The position numbers and the translations under genes were made by a program. A stretch of 64,000 nucleotides of DNA from Escallonia rubra. Lineage: Eukaryota; Streptophyta; Magnoliopsida; Escalloniales; Escalloniaceae. Where the stretch lies: contig JAVXUO010001233.1 of the NCBI GenBank assembly GCA_033065855.1, positions 1 through 64,000 on the forward strand, in the 5' to 3' direction. Below the pieces are notes generated by a model that saw only the letters and a list, made by a program, of their open reading frames with translations, did not search any database and was not told where the DNA came from. Below are positions 45,733-58,900 of this stretch, in pieces (positions within the stretch are counted from its first letter, which is position 1; every line of letters begins with the position of its first letter).

Positions 45733-47689
45733 TGAACTATAAACATGTAAAGTAACTGACTTTCGTCGCTTGCAACATCAGATCAGCCTCTCTCAAGGAA
45801 TCAGCTGACTATGCAGTAAAGAGTATATCAGTTGATAATCTCCTCGAAAGATTAATTCAACTCTGTCAACGGGGTGCATCTGAGATTCCAATTCGACTTG
45901 CCCAGCAAAAATTCCAGCTTTTGAAGAGGGCTATACCTCAAACTTTTTATTTTCTGGTGTTTGGTGTCAGGTGTTAATGCAACATTTATTACGCTTACAA
46001 GGTGTTTTGATGCTTAACATGTGTCCTGCTTTTGTTTGGGCACTGATGATTAGCTACATAAATGTTGTAGTATTCTCTCTTTTTTGTTAAAGCTTGAGGT
46101 TCAGGGGTTAATGCATACAGACATAATTTATTTGTCAATTTTTTTTTGGTAAAGAAATGCAGCACAATCAAACGGAACTGGAAAATCTGGAGAAAAGAAA
46201 CTTCTTTTCAACCATTGCCACTTTCCTTTCCGTCCAAAACTTTCACTGCCATCACCAACATAGCCTAAACAAAGGGAAATCCCTGATGTGCAGTACCCAA
46301 TTTGAGATGGCAAAACTGTAATGGATAGAAACCCAGTGATTTTAAAGCAAATAAGTTCTTCCATCAGTCTTACATCCCTCCATTTCCTTTCACCGATCCA
46401 ACGCACATAACGTTTCACTTGAAAGTCCAATCACCAATTTAAGAACAATAACTACAGTCGAATAAGATGATAGTTCAATTAGAATAAATCAAAAAATGGA
46501 TTTGATTGCATAACTCAAAAACCTAAATTAATTTTGATTGATATTAGTTGGGTAGAGATGCTGGACGGTGGCAAAGTGGACATCGATGGCCAAGACAGTT
46601 GGTGACGACAGTGAGGAACGACGGCCTTCGGCGAAGACAGTGTGGAGATGATATCTTTACCGGGCGTGATGGAATGGAGGCCATCGCCCCAATGTAGTCA
46701 AAACGACAGTGAGGGACCCAAGGCACCGTCGACTGTGATTGGTCAAAACAATGGTGGTAAATTTGATTTCACAAAGTCAAGGACAATCAAAAACACGAAA
46801 GTGGCTGGATTGATATAGAAACTGACTGCCCCTCTTTGGGGCAGTTGGCATGGATGTTAAACAAAAAGGGGATCACTGCCGTCCACGAGGGGTTGTGGAT
46901 GGCTAGATAAACGTTGGGAATAAGAGATTTCTTGATGCTAGATGTGGATCAACCCCTATATGTGTGTGTTCGTGTGCGCGGGTTGTACACACAACACGGG
47001 AAAAGTGATTATGATGGTCCTTCTTAGATTCTTATTTAAAAAGCCCTCAAAACTACACGTAGTTTAGTAATTCAACTCATCACACCTTTTGATAACAACA
47101 TCTTTCCTTCCTCATTTGTGACGAGCAACCTATCATTAAATAAAGCAATCATACCATCGTGTTTCATGTAATCTTTCGAATCCACGGCGACTTTTTCCCT
47201 GGACTCATCCACAAATCAGAGATAATATCTTCCTCGACTCCCTCACAATGATAAAAAATCTTTGACTTGTTAAGTTTCTGTTTGGTCTAATAATAGCATA
47301 GACTGGCTCTCGAAAGCCATATTAAAGGAGTTTCTATCCTTATTCGACAAAGTAACCATCGAAAGTAGCTAGCACTGAAAAATCTAAGAATCTACCGTCC
47401 TCTCGAGCCTTCTTCAACTAAGTTATCTTCCTCCGACCTTCCTTTCAGTTGACCATAAGAGGGATACTTTGGGCTTGATCACTCCGACTCATGAAAAGAT
47501 GAGAAAGATACCATTGCTCGGGCTAGGATGGTACAATCATCTTTAAAAAAAAAAGACATTTATAATGTGAAGAGAAAGTTAACAAACTAAAAAGCAAATT
47601 ACTGTGACTTACAGAAAACTTATATCTCGATAGTGTGGGTGACTCAAAACTTACGACATTATGTGCTCGCTGACCTTATTAAGTAGTTG
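45733..47689. other. NOL10 3' flank and intergenic sequence
   Basis: The first few hundred bases should be the NOL10 3'UTR. From about 46100 onward no gene is seen. Short frames on the minus strand near 46128-46726 match nothing I recognise. Confidence 0.4.
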
Positions 47690-50066
47690 TCTATAGTGGT
47701 TCCAATTAGGTACCAGTTTAAGAAGCTCACCTTGTCTAATCGCACCACTAAATGGCTCTTTCTATTAGTTCGTGTAAGGCAGTGGCATATTTGCTTCCAG
47801 ATTGTTTAGCGAAGGATATTAGAGAGTGAGAAGCTAATCGTTTCAATAAGCATATTTGCAAAGTTATTGATGAAGCCAGATGGTTGTTATTTTTAAATTG
47901 CTATCAAATTAGCGTTTGAGTGGCCATTAATTGAGTATGAGGCGTGTATTGTTGGAATTGAAGATGGTTCCAAGTCTAGGAGTCCAATGTCTGACTGTTT
48001 ATGGAGACCATCCCTTGTCATTCATCAAGCCGATGGTATATGGATGATTTTCGGATTGCCAACTTATCATGTTACTTGGACAAGGTTGGGGAGAAATTCA
48101 AAATATAGATTTCTCCATCAACGTAAGAATAATTTTTGCAGATGCTTTGATTACTTTGGCTTCTATAGTGGATATTACCTAAGGCAAAGATATTGAACCG
48201 TTTGTTATTCGGAAGTGTGATAGACCTGCTTATGCTTTGTTATATTATTAAAAACTAGTGGACATGAGGAAGAATTTGATATTACGATCTGCAATACTTG
48301 ATTTATTACGATGTGCATTACAGAGGCTTCCTTAAGAATTGACTTGCACTATGGAGATGGGCAGCCCAATTAATCCTATGTGATAAAAAAACATTACTAT
48401 AGACTTTTTGATGGAGAGCATCATTTGTATGTTACAAAGAAAAAAACTGAGCTGAACATAAAAAGGGTCCGCTCTGGTAATCGTGGACAGATATGAATGC
48501 TCGAATGCTTACTAAGGAGATTCTTTATCAAGGACGTCATGATAGTACCATGGAAGAAGTCTGTGCTAACTTCGTTCGAAACTGTTATCAGCGTTAAGTG
48601 TACGTGAATCCTCAAGAGTTTTGTTACATACATTTTTCTTATTGCAAAATTGATACAATAGATAAGGTTACTCCAAAAGCATCTAATGAATACGAGTTCA
48701 TCCTAGTTTCTATTGACTATTTCACAAAATGGGTTGAAGTAGCTGTCTACGTAGATTTTCATGCTAAAAATATGACTCAATTCATACTTAATAACATTGT
48801 ATATATAGAGGCCCTCATGAAGGTTGAAAGTAGTTCAGCACATTGTTATATGTCGAGTAGATTGTGGTACTCGACTGTCTAAGTTATATGTCGAGTTTTG
48901 TTATATACATTTTTCTTATTGCAAAATTGATACAATAGATAAGGTTACTCCAAAAGCATCTAATGAATACGAGTTCATCCTAGTTTCTATTGTCTATTTC
49001 ACAAAATGGTTGAAGTAGCTGTCTACGTAGATTTTCATGACAAAAATGTGACTCAATTCATACTTAATAACATTGTATATATAGAGGCCCTCATGAAGGT
49101 TGAAAGTAGTTCAGCACAATGTTATATGTCGAGTAGATTGTGGTACTCGACTATCTAAGTCCTTCATCAAGTAGAACGAACACGACATCACCAGATCTTT
49201 GTCTTCCCACGAACTAGTGGCCGTGGAAGCTGCTAACAAAAACATCAAGAATGTTCTTAGCAAGACGGTAGATTACTCTGCAGTTGGTTCGATAACTTTG
49301 TTTATGCCATCTGCTTATAGGACCAGTACGATCGTCAACGGAGGCTTCTCCTTATTTATTGGTTTACAGTATGGAATCCGTTCTTCCAGTCGAGTTAGAA
49401 GTTGCCACTCCCAGGGTTCTGCATGAAAGTCAAGTGGCGAAAGAAGATTGGATTCAAAAACTTTATGAGGAACTAGCTTTGGCCGTTGAACGTTGCTTAA
49501 AGGCTCTTTATCAAAGCTGGGGTTATATGCGTTGAACCATATGATTGTTCAACAAACCTACATCCCTTTCGGTTGGTCTACATTGTCATTAAATTACATT
49601 ACCTTCCCTGTTTTCCACAATATTATTTCCTCCATCAATTTAGAATCTCACTTGCAATTTCTTCTTTTTGGTCTTTATTTATACTCATTAACATCCCTCC
49701 GCTCCTACCAAAGTGAGAAAGAATGTAAGTTCAAAGAAAGATATTAGTTTCAATGGAGGATAAGAGGCAGGTGTAGAAACCTTGCGGAAAACTTGAACCA
49801 AACTGGTCTGGCCAATACATGTTGAAGTTTGTATGGTAGATTTAGATGGCACTGACTGTCACAGTTGGTTAATTTAGATCAAGAACGCAAATCTAAATGA
49901 ACTATGCCACTGCTAGGGGGTGTAAAACCTTGCAAAAAACTTGAACTAAACTGGTCTGAACCGTACATTTTGAAGCAGATTATAGCTGAGGGAGCTTTTT
50001 ATATGGTAGATTTGGATGGCATTAAATTGTCACAGTTGATTTATTTAGGTCTAGAACAAAAGCAAA
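47690..50066 (+). mobile_element. Ty3/gypsy pol relic (RNase H to integrase C-terminus)
   Basis: Translations in broken frames give, in order: RNase H-like pieces (NRTTKWL; WPLIEYEACIVGIED; LVIHQADG; about 47740-48130), the integrase core (TPKASNEYEFILVSIDYFTKW, about 48670-48730), EAANKNIKNVLSKTVD (about 49227), and the C-terminal WSEPYILKQIIAEGAFYMVD (about 49950-50010). A 277-bp tandem duplication (starting at 48618 and 48895) repeats the integrase core. No intact frame or LTR is seen. Confidence 0.8.
48618..49165 (+). repeat. 277-bp tandem duplication inside the gypsy relic
   Basis: The sequence from TTTTGTTACATACATTTTTC at 48619 recurs at 48896 with few changes, so the integrase segment FILVSIxYFTKW appears twice. 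Confidence 0.9.
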
Positions 50067-50150
50067 TAAAATTGCTGAACAAGTGCTAGGCATTGAAAAG
50101 ATGATCTAAAGTTGACCTTGGGGAAGACTTTAGCCTTAGTGACATGCAAC

Positions 50151-50694
50151 TATGGTTGCAACTTTGGGTTGAGCTTTATGGTTTTAACCAACCCAACCCA
50201 CCTAATATAAAGAGGGTTAGAATGGGCTAAGCTTACATAATATTGGGTTATTTGGGTTGGGGTTTTAAAATTCATTTGATAAAAAGTCACATTTTTGAAC
50301 TACCACCGCCAACAGCAGTCGCCGACCATCGTTGCCAACGGCCGGCTGCTAGCCATCACTAGTTACCACTGCCGCTTCCGTTACTCTGCCGTTGCCGCCG
50401 ACTGCCAGCAGCCGCTGCCGCCAGCCACCACTTTTGCCGCTTTGCCTCTGCCGTCAGCCACCAACCCAGCGGCTGCCGCCATCGCCGGCCATCACCATTC
50501 CACTTTTTAATTAAATATAAAATATATTTATTCTATTTTGATTGACCCATTGAAATCCAAAAAAAGCCACTAACCAAACTCAACTCAACCCAATTTATTC
50601 AATCTTTCTTCGGTTAAAGCTCGTTGGGCTTTTTAAGCATATTGGTTTTTTGGTTGGGTAAAAAACCAACCCAACCCATTAAAGTTACACCCTT
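50151..50694. mobile_element. Non-autonomous hAT element (544 bp)
   Basis: The ends are TATGGTTGCAACTTT and, reverse-complemented from the right, TAAGGGTGTAACTTT. The duplication (A)CATGCAAC lies at 50142-50150 and 50695-50703, giving 8-9 bp as expected for hAT. The ends carry CCAACCCAACCCA/GGGTTGGG subterminal repeats; the middle is GCCGC-rich. Removing it rejoins the copia reading LALSDMQ with HVPDVR-like sequence. Confidence 0.85.
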
Positions 50695-51604
50695 ACATGC
50701 AACATGTTCCCGATGTTAGAAGGTATTTAGGTAATGAGTCCTCCTAAGTACATCATCAATATAGGAATGTAAAGGAGCCCAATGAAGTTGTAATAACTAA
50801 CTAAGAATAAAATACGTTTTGGTAAAGGTTATGTATGTGATGGATTATTTAGCACAAGTTTGATGGAAATCATTCTCCGGTCTTACTGTTGAATCAAGTG
50901 TTGTTTGGCATGAAGAGTTAGGACATATGAGCTTTGAGAAAATTCTAAAGTTGATGAATCTAGGTCTAATCCCAAGGAAATTTATAGATCCTTTATGCGA
51001 GATCTGTACATGTGTACAAGCAAAGCAACCAAGAAAACCTTATACTGCGGTGCATACAAACACAAATCTCTTAGAAGTCATACATATGATGTATGTAATT
51101 CCAACCTCGAACTAGAGCGGGCAATAAGTATTTTGTGACGTTCATAGATGACTTTTCTAGTTATTGTTCTATTGTTCTATTTTTTTCTTATTAAAACTAA
51201 GGATGAGGTCTTTATAAAATTTAAATTCTATAAGATGGAAGTTGAAAATCAACTCGAGAAAAAGATTAAGACCTTTAGATCTAATAGAGGTGGAGAATAT
51301 TTTGAGAATGATCTTAAAAGGTTTTATGAAGATCATGGGATAACTCTACAAGTTACACCTCCTTCTTCACCCGAATCAAATGGCACTGCGTAAAGGAAGA
51401 ATAGAACGCTGTTGGATATGGATAATGCCGTGTTTTTCAATTTCGGTGCTTCTGAGAACTTGTGGGGGGACCTGTGTTATCATGTTGTTACATATTGAAT
51501 AAACTATCAATTTTAAAGGAAGACGATAAAACTCTTCACGAGTTATGGAAAAAGAGGCCTCCTAGATTGGAATTCTCAAAAGTGTGAGGGTTTTTAGCTA
51601 AGGT

Positions 51605-51997
51605 TGTGATATCCCACATCGGATGTGGGATAATTTGTGATTGGCCTTATAAGACCCTGCCCATGAACTCATAAGTACTTACTTGGCTAGCCCTTTTGAG
51701 GGAGGCATATTGACCAGGTCGTTACAGATGGTATCAGAGCCGACTCTCGAAAGCTCGGGTTGGGCTATCCAGTCGGGTTGCAGATGGTTGGGGAAACGAA
51801 GGCAAGTCCCAAGCCCAGATATATCCCACATCAAGAGGATGGTTGGGGCCACGAAGGGTGAGCCGAGTATATCCCACATCGGCTAGAGTAGAAGATTCTG
51901 GGCTATGTGTGATCGAGCTTTAGCGAGAATGCTAAGGCATAAGGTGGGGAGATTGTGGCAATTGGCTAGTCCTTTTGAGGTGGACTGGGTCGTTACA
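51605..51997 (+). mobile_element. TRIM retrotransposon (393 bp) inserted in the copia relic
   Basis: The 5' LTR (51605-51726, 122 bp) begins TGTGATATCCCACATCGG and ends GGTCGTTACA. A Met-tRNA primer binding site TGGTATCAGAGCC follows at 51729-51741. A purine-rich tract (GGTGGGGAGA, about 51943-51952) precedes a shortened 3' LTR (51954-51997), which ends in the same GGGTCGTTACA. Target duplication AAGGT/AATGT (one mismatch) lies at 51600-51604 and 51998-52002. Without it the copia frame reads LAKV-IIP, as expected. No coding capacity. Confidence 0.88.
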
Positions 51998-52714
51998 AAT
52001 GTAATAATCCCATAACCCAAACGGAAGAAAATAGGACCAAAGACCGTAGATGATGTTTTTATTGGGTATGCTTAAGATAGTATAGCGAATTGCTTTTTGA
52101 TTATTAATCCAGAAATTCCTTAAGTTTCAAATCACACTATTACAGAAGCTAGAGATGCTACATGTTTTGAGGAGGTTTTTCCGTTTAATAACTGGATCGG
52201 AATTCACTCTTGATTCTATCCTCACAATCGATATTAGTGATCGTTCTACTAGTATGTTTATGAATAATGAGGCTAACTCTTTACCAGAGCTTAGGAAAAG
52301 TAAAGAGGTAGAATCGAGAAAATCTTGGGGACGAGCTTTTTAAATATTTAGTCAATTGAGAACCTAAGACTAACGATGAGGCTTCTCCGTCGTTAGATGC
52401 ACCATTTGGGAAAAAAGGCTAAAAATGATGAGTTTAACTCTATTATGCAAAATAACATGTGGGTAGTGTCTAACATACCACCCGGAAGCAAGCCCATATT
52501 GTAAGTGGGTGTTCAAAAGGAAGTTACAGCGTGATGGAAGCATAAAAAAGTATAAAGCTAGATTAGTAACCAAGGGCTTTGCTAAAAAAGAAGGAATTGA
52601 TACTCTCTTGTTGCTAGAATTACTACAATTAGAACCTTGATAGCTTTAGCGTCGATATATAAGCTAGTCATACACAAAATGGATGTACAAACAACCTTTG
52701 TGAATAGTGACTAT

Positions 52715-54322
52715 TGTGAACTGCCTAAAAAATTTAGACCCGGGAGGTCTAAGTCGGAAGGCAATTCAAAGTTGTCATCTTATTTCATAAAACAAAGAGA
52801 ATAATAAGGAAAAGAAAAAAAATCCTAAAAGACTCTAAAACGCCCAACTAGGCTTCTAATCTATCGAAAACAAAGATGATGGATTTCGGGATTAAAGGTT
52901 TGTTTGAAATCACTTACAGTTTTAGTTTTCAGTTTCCAGAAAAACAAAAACAAAACCAAAACCAGTTTAATTTTTATTTTTTTCAAAAACAAATGAGTGT
53001 TTGATTATTCAGTTTTTATTTTGAGTTTTTTTTCTTTTCGGTGTTTGATTACCCAGTTTTTATTTTGAGTTTTTCTTTTGTGGTGGTTGCGGTGGTGATG
53101 GCCGACAGCGGGGTTGGCTGCGGGCGGTGGCGGTTTGGGGAGGGGGCGGTGGTCTCAAAATAAAAAAAAAATTTGGAAACCCCAACTTCGAAATGGGAGA
53201 CTTAAAAAACAACCCTGTTTCAAAAACTGGGTTTCAAAACTGAAGGGAAAAAGAAAAAAAAGAAAAAAACGAAAAATTGTGTGCCAAACGCGTTTTTTTA
53301 GCCACACACCATAACCTAATGATATCTACTTTATTTTATTGATTTTTCTGGCCTTTTTTACACAAAAATGCATAAAATACACACTAATATAATTTTATAG
53401 CATAGGTTGAATTTGACAAAGGGGGTCAAATGGCCTACGTACCTAGTCGGACAAATTGGGATCAAAACCACGTAGGTCTTCACCACGGTAGCCTACAGGA
53501 GGCAATCTAGACTTCGGTCTTTGGCGTAAATAGAAAAAAAGAAAAAGAATTTGAAAGACTCTTTTTCATAACTTTTGTTCATTTCACTGAAATTTTGTCC
53601 CGGGGATAGGAGACATTCTAATCTATTATAATCTAAACTAGAAAGCAATATAAAGTTATCTCCAGATGGCGCTTGCTTAAAATACTTAGAACCACATCAA
53701 AATGAGTCTACGATGCAAGTAGATGACAAATGTGGAGAGTTTTCGTATGGAAATACTGAATTTTTCCTTAGAAATGATGCACCCTTCTAAAGAGGAAATG
53801 GTCTAAAATTTCTAGAGAGAATAGCTGACCTTCAAACTGTAGCCCAAAAGTCTACTTTGTAGAGGTATGGGGCTGACAGAAATGATATGAATGACTTTAC
53901 AAGTCTAAGATCTCTGGTAGAGTCAAATAGTTGATTAGAATTGCAGACTGAATGGAAAGTCAACTAACCGGCAGTTTCATCCCCTAATAGTTTAAGATTT
54001 TTTCCTGAATTTTAGGACATTATCTCCGCTTTGTTCAGTTATTATCTCTGATAAAGCACAAGAGATGCACAATTTTTTTGAAATCATCTCTAATTTTTAT
54101 CTAAATAAAAAAGATTTGCGTGCATCATGGATTAATCATAAGATAATTCTACATTCTCTAACCAATCAATATCTCCAAACTGGACCGCACTCAAGCTATA
54201 CTGGATTGGATTTAACAAAACTAGACTGGAGAAAACTGGACTGGATTGAAAAAATTAAGCTCATTATTTATTATTAGGCTTACACCCATAATAATAACAA
54301 ACCTTAATTACCAATAAAGCCG

Positions 54323-54372
<50 letters not shown>

Positions 54373-54400
54373 CCTACAAAAATGCTACAAAAATGGGGTG
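52715..54400. mobile_element. Unclassified 1.7-kb insertion in the copia reverse transcriptase
   Basis: The copia sequence stops after MDVQTTFVNSD (about 52680-52712) and resumes at LDEDIYMMQSEGF (about 54410), so the interval is foreign to it. It contains a G/T-rich part at 52920-53310 with repeated TTTTTATTTTGAGTTTTT and a CCAAACGCG phrase typical of plant MITE borders, and an AT microsatellite at 54327-54371. No domain is recognised; more than one insertion may be present. Confidence 0.5.
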
Positions 54401-55516
54401 TATACATTGGCTTAGATGAAGATATTTATATGATGCAATCTGAAGGATTTAAAGGTGAAATGACAAGAAAATAAAGTGTTAGGTTGAACAAGTCTTTGTA
54501 TGGACTTAACCAAGCTCCTAAGCAATGACATGACAGATTTGGTTGAGTCACTTTGAAGTATTGATTTAGAATCATTGACTTCGGTAAATGCCTCTATTTG
54601 TAAAAAGGATAACGGAGAGCATGTTATCCTATGCATATATATGTGGATGGCAATTTGGTTTTTGGGACAGGCTTAGACTTGATTCATAATGTGAAAGCCT
54701 ACTTGCATAAGAATATTGATATGAAAGATTTAGGAGAAGCTCATATTATTTTAGGAATGAAGCTAGATAAGACATTTGATGGGATGTCATTATCTCAATC
54801 AAATGATACATAGAGCATGTTAAGGAAGTTAGGACATTAGGGTGTTACACCTATAAGTATTCTCTATGATGTCAGCATAATTTGAATAAGAACTCGGGAG
54901 AACTTGTGTCTCAATTAAAGTATCGGTCTTAGTTATATTTTAGCTATAGAAGAAGACTGAATATAGCGTATGCTTGTTGGAAGGCTTAGTTGTTATACCC
55001 ACAACTCGAGTAGAGAACATTGGAATGCTTCAAATAAGTTAACTCAACTTGTGTTCTGGTAAGATTTGAACAAAGTATGATCACAACAAATATAGTTATT
55101 AGCTCCCCAATCCAACCACCACTCATTACTTTGATATGTCAAATTCACTAAGAGAGGGTAATGATCAAACTTAAGAGGAGGTTCATCATTCAACAACATA
55201 TTGACTCGGGCATCTTGATTACTTGGTGTGGACTTATGCTCCTTTGTATTTCTATAAAAACAATCCTTGGCCTTGTGGTTAATTTCTTCTCTAAAAAACA
55301 AAGCATGGCTTGAGGACCTTCTTTCCTTTAACCTTATTGTCCTCATGGTTATTATGATCTCAAAAAAGGTTAGATTGGCAATGTCCACCACGATTATGGT
55401 TACAGTTCCAACTATTACTATAGTCATTATGATTGTTGTGACCATTTCTAAAACCATTGTCTCTTGGGTTAAAATGACTAGGACTGTCTGGCTCTTTGAC
55501 ACTCTATGTGGTTAAC

Positions 55517-55886
55517 TGTAACACCCCAAAATTAGAGGCTAGTTTTACGGCAAAATAAATAAATAAATCCTAGCTAATTATTTATTGGACCTTTAGTGAC
55601 GAATTGGTGAGCGTAAACTTCAAGAAACCATGTTATAATTATGGATAACAATTGTAAGTAATATTGATTAGGTCTTTATTGTCAATTAGCGTGATAAAAT
55701 TCGACCGGTAACTTTTAGCGACAACTATCGTAGCGGGATTATGTCATACACGTTAAAATTTTCCTTTAGTGCATTACTATATCATAAATAATTATTGCAA
55801 ACCATTTCGCAATAATAAAAAGGTTCGGGTAATATTTAAATAATTGACAAAGGTAAAAGGGGGATTTTGGAAATTCTCAGTTAGGG

Positions 55887-55924
<38 letters not shown>

Positions 55925-58900
55925 GCATAGTCAAAGAAGCCCCAAACCTTTCTTCTCAAAAAAATTTGTCTGCGCACGATTGGGAGAGAGAGGTCAAGCT
56001 CTGTTGTAACGAAGGATTTTCCGGCGAACTTTCCGGTAAGTTTTTTTTTGGTCAAAGGTCCTTTGTATTCATTTAAGCTCAATCATATACAAAAACATTT
56101 TCTAGCTATACACATTTCTGTTATCTCTATTTTACAATATGTACATTATACTAAAAGTAATCTTTGCATATCTAAACTCCATGCTTGGCATATCTCCCTG
56201 TTTTGCTCTGTTGTAGGGCTTTGTTTCCAGCTAAGGGTTCTATAATAGATCCACTGATTTATCATTTGCATACATCCCTACTCTGTAGCTCGTTCTGGCT
56301 AAAGATTCTTGCATTCCTATCTTGCCAAATCCCATATATTACCACATCAATTATGAGTTTACACATTCTTGCTTTAAGGCTTTTCCCCCTGAAGTGTAAC
56401 ATTGAGTATTGAATGAACTGCTGCCATGATATTAGTGGTATCTTCATATTCATTTTCTCAAAAGCCACTTTCCATAGATTCTGTGCATAAGAGCACTGCA
56501 CAAAAAGACGATCCTTATTTTCAGAATATCTTCTGCATAATACACAATGCTCATCTGGGATGATATTCCATGCCTTTAACTTTGTCTTAGTTCTCAAACC
56601 CCTTTTACATAATAGCCATAGAATCATAACACATCTTGGTATGTGCCCTTTGAACCAAATCAACTTGCTCCAGGGAGCCCTTGGGGCTTTTGATCTAAGT
56701 CCCTCCCATGCTGATTTAATGGTAAACTCACCATTGGAGTTGAGTTGCCATGTTACCTCATCATGATTCCCATTAGCAGGGGCTGCTCTTGTAGCCAAGA
56801 TTCTATTTAAGCTTCTGAGCTCCTTTGATCTGTTAGGTAACAATTGCCATTCATTGCCTTGTATGATTTCTTTGACTTTGGCATTGATTCCCAGGCCTGA
56901 GTCATATATGATCCTCTGCCCATATTGCTGAATTATTGGTGTCTCCAGGAGCCAATTGTCTAACCACAACCATGTTGAGTCCCCACTTCCCACTTTATAA
57001 TATATGAAGTGACTGCACTTCTCTTTGAGCTTTAAAAGTTTGCACCAAGTCCATGACAAGCATACTGGTGGCTTGAAGGTCCATAGATGTCTCTGCTTGA
57101 TGATGAAAATGTGGCACCATTTAACCCATATGGAATCCTTTTTGTGAGCAAGATCCCAAAGGTGTTTGCAAATAACAGCCTTATTCCACTCCTCAACTCT
57201 TTTTAAGCCCAAGCCTCCTTCATTTTTTAGAAGGCATAAGTCTTTCCAAGCTACTTTAGCTCCATTGCATTTAACATCTTTACCATGCCAAACAAAAGCT
57301 CTAATTTTTCCTTCAATCGACTTGATAATTCTTTTTGGTAGTATGAAGATAGAACACCAATAAACAAACATACTACTCAAAACTGAGATTGCCACTTGTA
57401 ATCTGCCAGCATAGGATAGAGTTTTAGTTGCCCAACATGAGATCTTCTTTGTCAACTTCTCTACAAGCATTTTGCAATCCTTGATTTGTAGCTTAGTTGA
57501 TATTAATGGCACTCCAAGATATGTAACATGCAACTTTCCAATAGGTATACCAACTAGATCTACCATGATTCTTGCATTGTCTTCATCCACACCAGCAAAA
57601 AAATAGCACTTTTGTTTAGGTTGGGGGCTAGGCCAGATAATTGCTCAAACTCCTCCAAAGCTGACTTGATAAGTCTGATGGCACTTGGCTTAGCTTGAGC
57701 TAGGAGAAAAAGGCCATCTGCAAAACTTAAATGGTGTAACTGAAGCTCTTTGCATTTAGGGTGGTATGCAAAGTTCCTGTTTAATGCATAACTATTCATA
57801 ATTCCAGAGAAGGTTTCCATTACCAAGAGGAATAGGTAAGGAGATATGGGGCCTCCTTGCCTTAGACCCTTTGAGCTACTAAAGAAACCATCGATCCACA
57901 TTACCATTTAGACTGATAGAGAATTTAGCAGTGCATACACATTGCATAATCCAGTCCACAAATTTAGGAGGGACTAGCATAACTTCCATCACTGTCCTTA
58001 GGAAATCCCACCCTACTGAGTCATAAGCTTTTTGGAGATCCACCTTCATTACACATCTAGGAGCACCCCCTTCCTTATGGTAGTTCTTAACCACTTCTTG
58101 CATAAGGAGTATATTATCACCAATAGCTCTCTTAGCCACAAATGCATATTGATGTTTGCTAATCAACTGTGGCAGGACTTGTTTAATTCTTGCACAAAGT
58201 ATCTTGGAGACACATTTGTAAATAATATTGCAACAAACAATTGGCCTGAAATCCTTCATAGTACTTGGACAAGGTATTTTAGGTATCAATGTGAGGGTTG
58301 TACTATTGAAAAACTTTCCGGTAAGCTTTAGCCTCTCCTTGTGTATAATTTCATGATTTTATGAATTATGGTTGTGGGAGTAAGCAGCGTGAGGGGGTAT
58401 GATCAGGATAGAACCTACCGTTAGGGCTGCGAGTTTGGAGAGTGAGAGAAACACATGGGTTTTGGGGTTAATGTGTAAAGGTTGAGGGATTATGGCCAAG
58501 AATAAGTGAAGTACTGCAAATCTGTGAAGTGTGGATGAGAGGATCAGTGTGTAGTGTAAATAAGTGTGAACTGTGTGTGTGCATTTATGCGCCCAGTGTG
58601 TGTGTTTGCAGTGGGGGAAAAACCTGCCGTAAGGCCAATCATGTATGCGTGTTTTGTGTTGGATGATGGGTTTATGGCTGTGAGAGAAAGGGGGCTGCCG
58701 ATAGGCAGCGTGTATGTGGGATTTCGGTGAGTTTCCGTGAGCTTTGTGGTGGTGGCCATGGCTGCCGCAAGGACAGCCATGAGTGGGTGAATGTGTGTGA
58801 GCTGTGTCCGCGAGTCTGTGTGTGTCTGGGTGCGGGGTGCGTGAGTTGTGTGTGCTGTGTGATGCGTGTATGTGAAGTGAATGTATATGTGGGTGGGTAG

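Larger units (their letters stand above)
50067..54840 (+). mobile_element. Ty1/copia pol relic, split by three insertions
   Basis: Order of recognisable pieces: QVLGIEKM and LGKTLAL (about 50078-50150), the GAG-pre-integrase stretch EELGHMSFEKILKLMNLGL (about 50905-50960), the integrase core (FVTFIDDFSSY, about 51133; TFRSNRGGEYFENDLKRFYE, about 51272-51330; SPESNGTA), KKIGPKTVDDVFIGYA (about 52027), reverse transcriptase CKWVFKRKLQRDGSIKKYKA (about 52500-52560), and KSLYGLNQAPKQ plus YVDGNLVFGTG (54490-54690, where the catalytic second Asp of YVDD is Gly). Stops are frequent. The inserts are the hAT element at 50151, the TRIM at 51605 and an unclassified segment at about 52715-54400. Confidence 0.85.

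Noticed and set aside
52893..53310. A separate MITE within the 1.7-kb insert
   Set aside because: GTTTGTTTGAAATC and CCAAACGCG phrases suggest borders, but I could not match terminal repeats or a target duplication.
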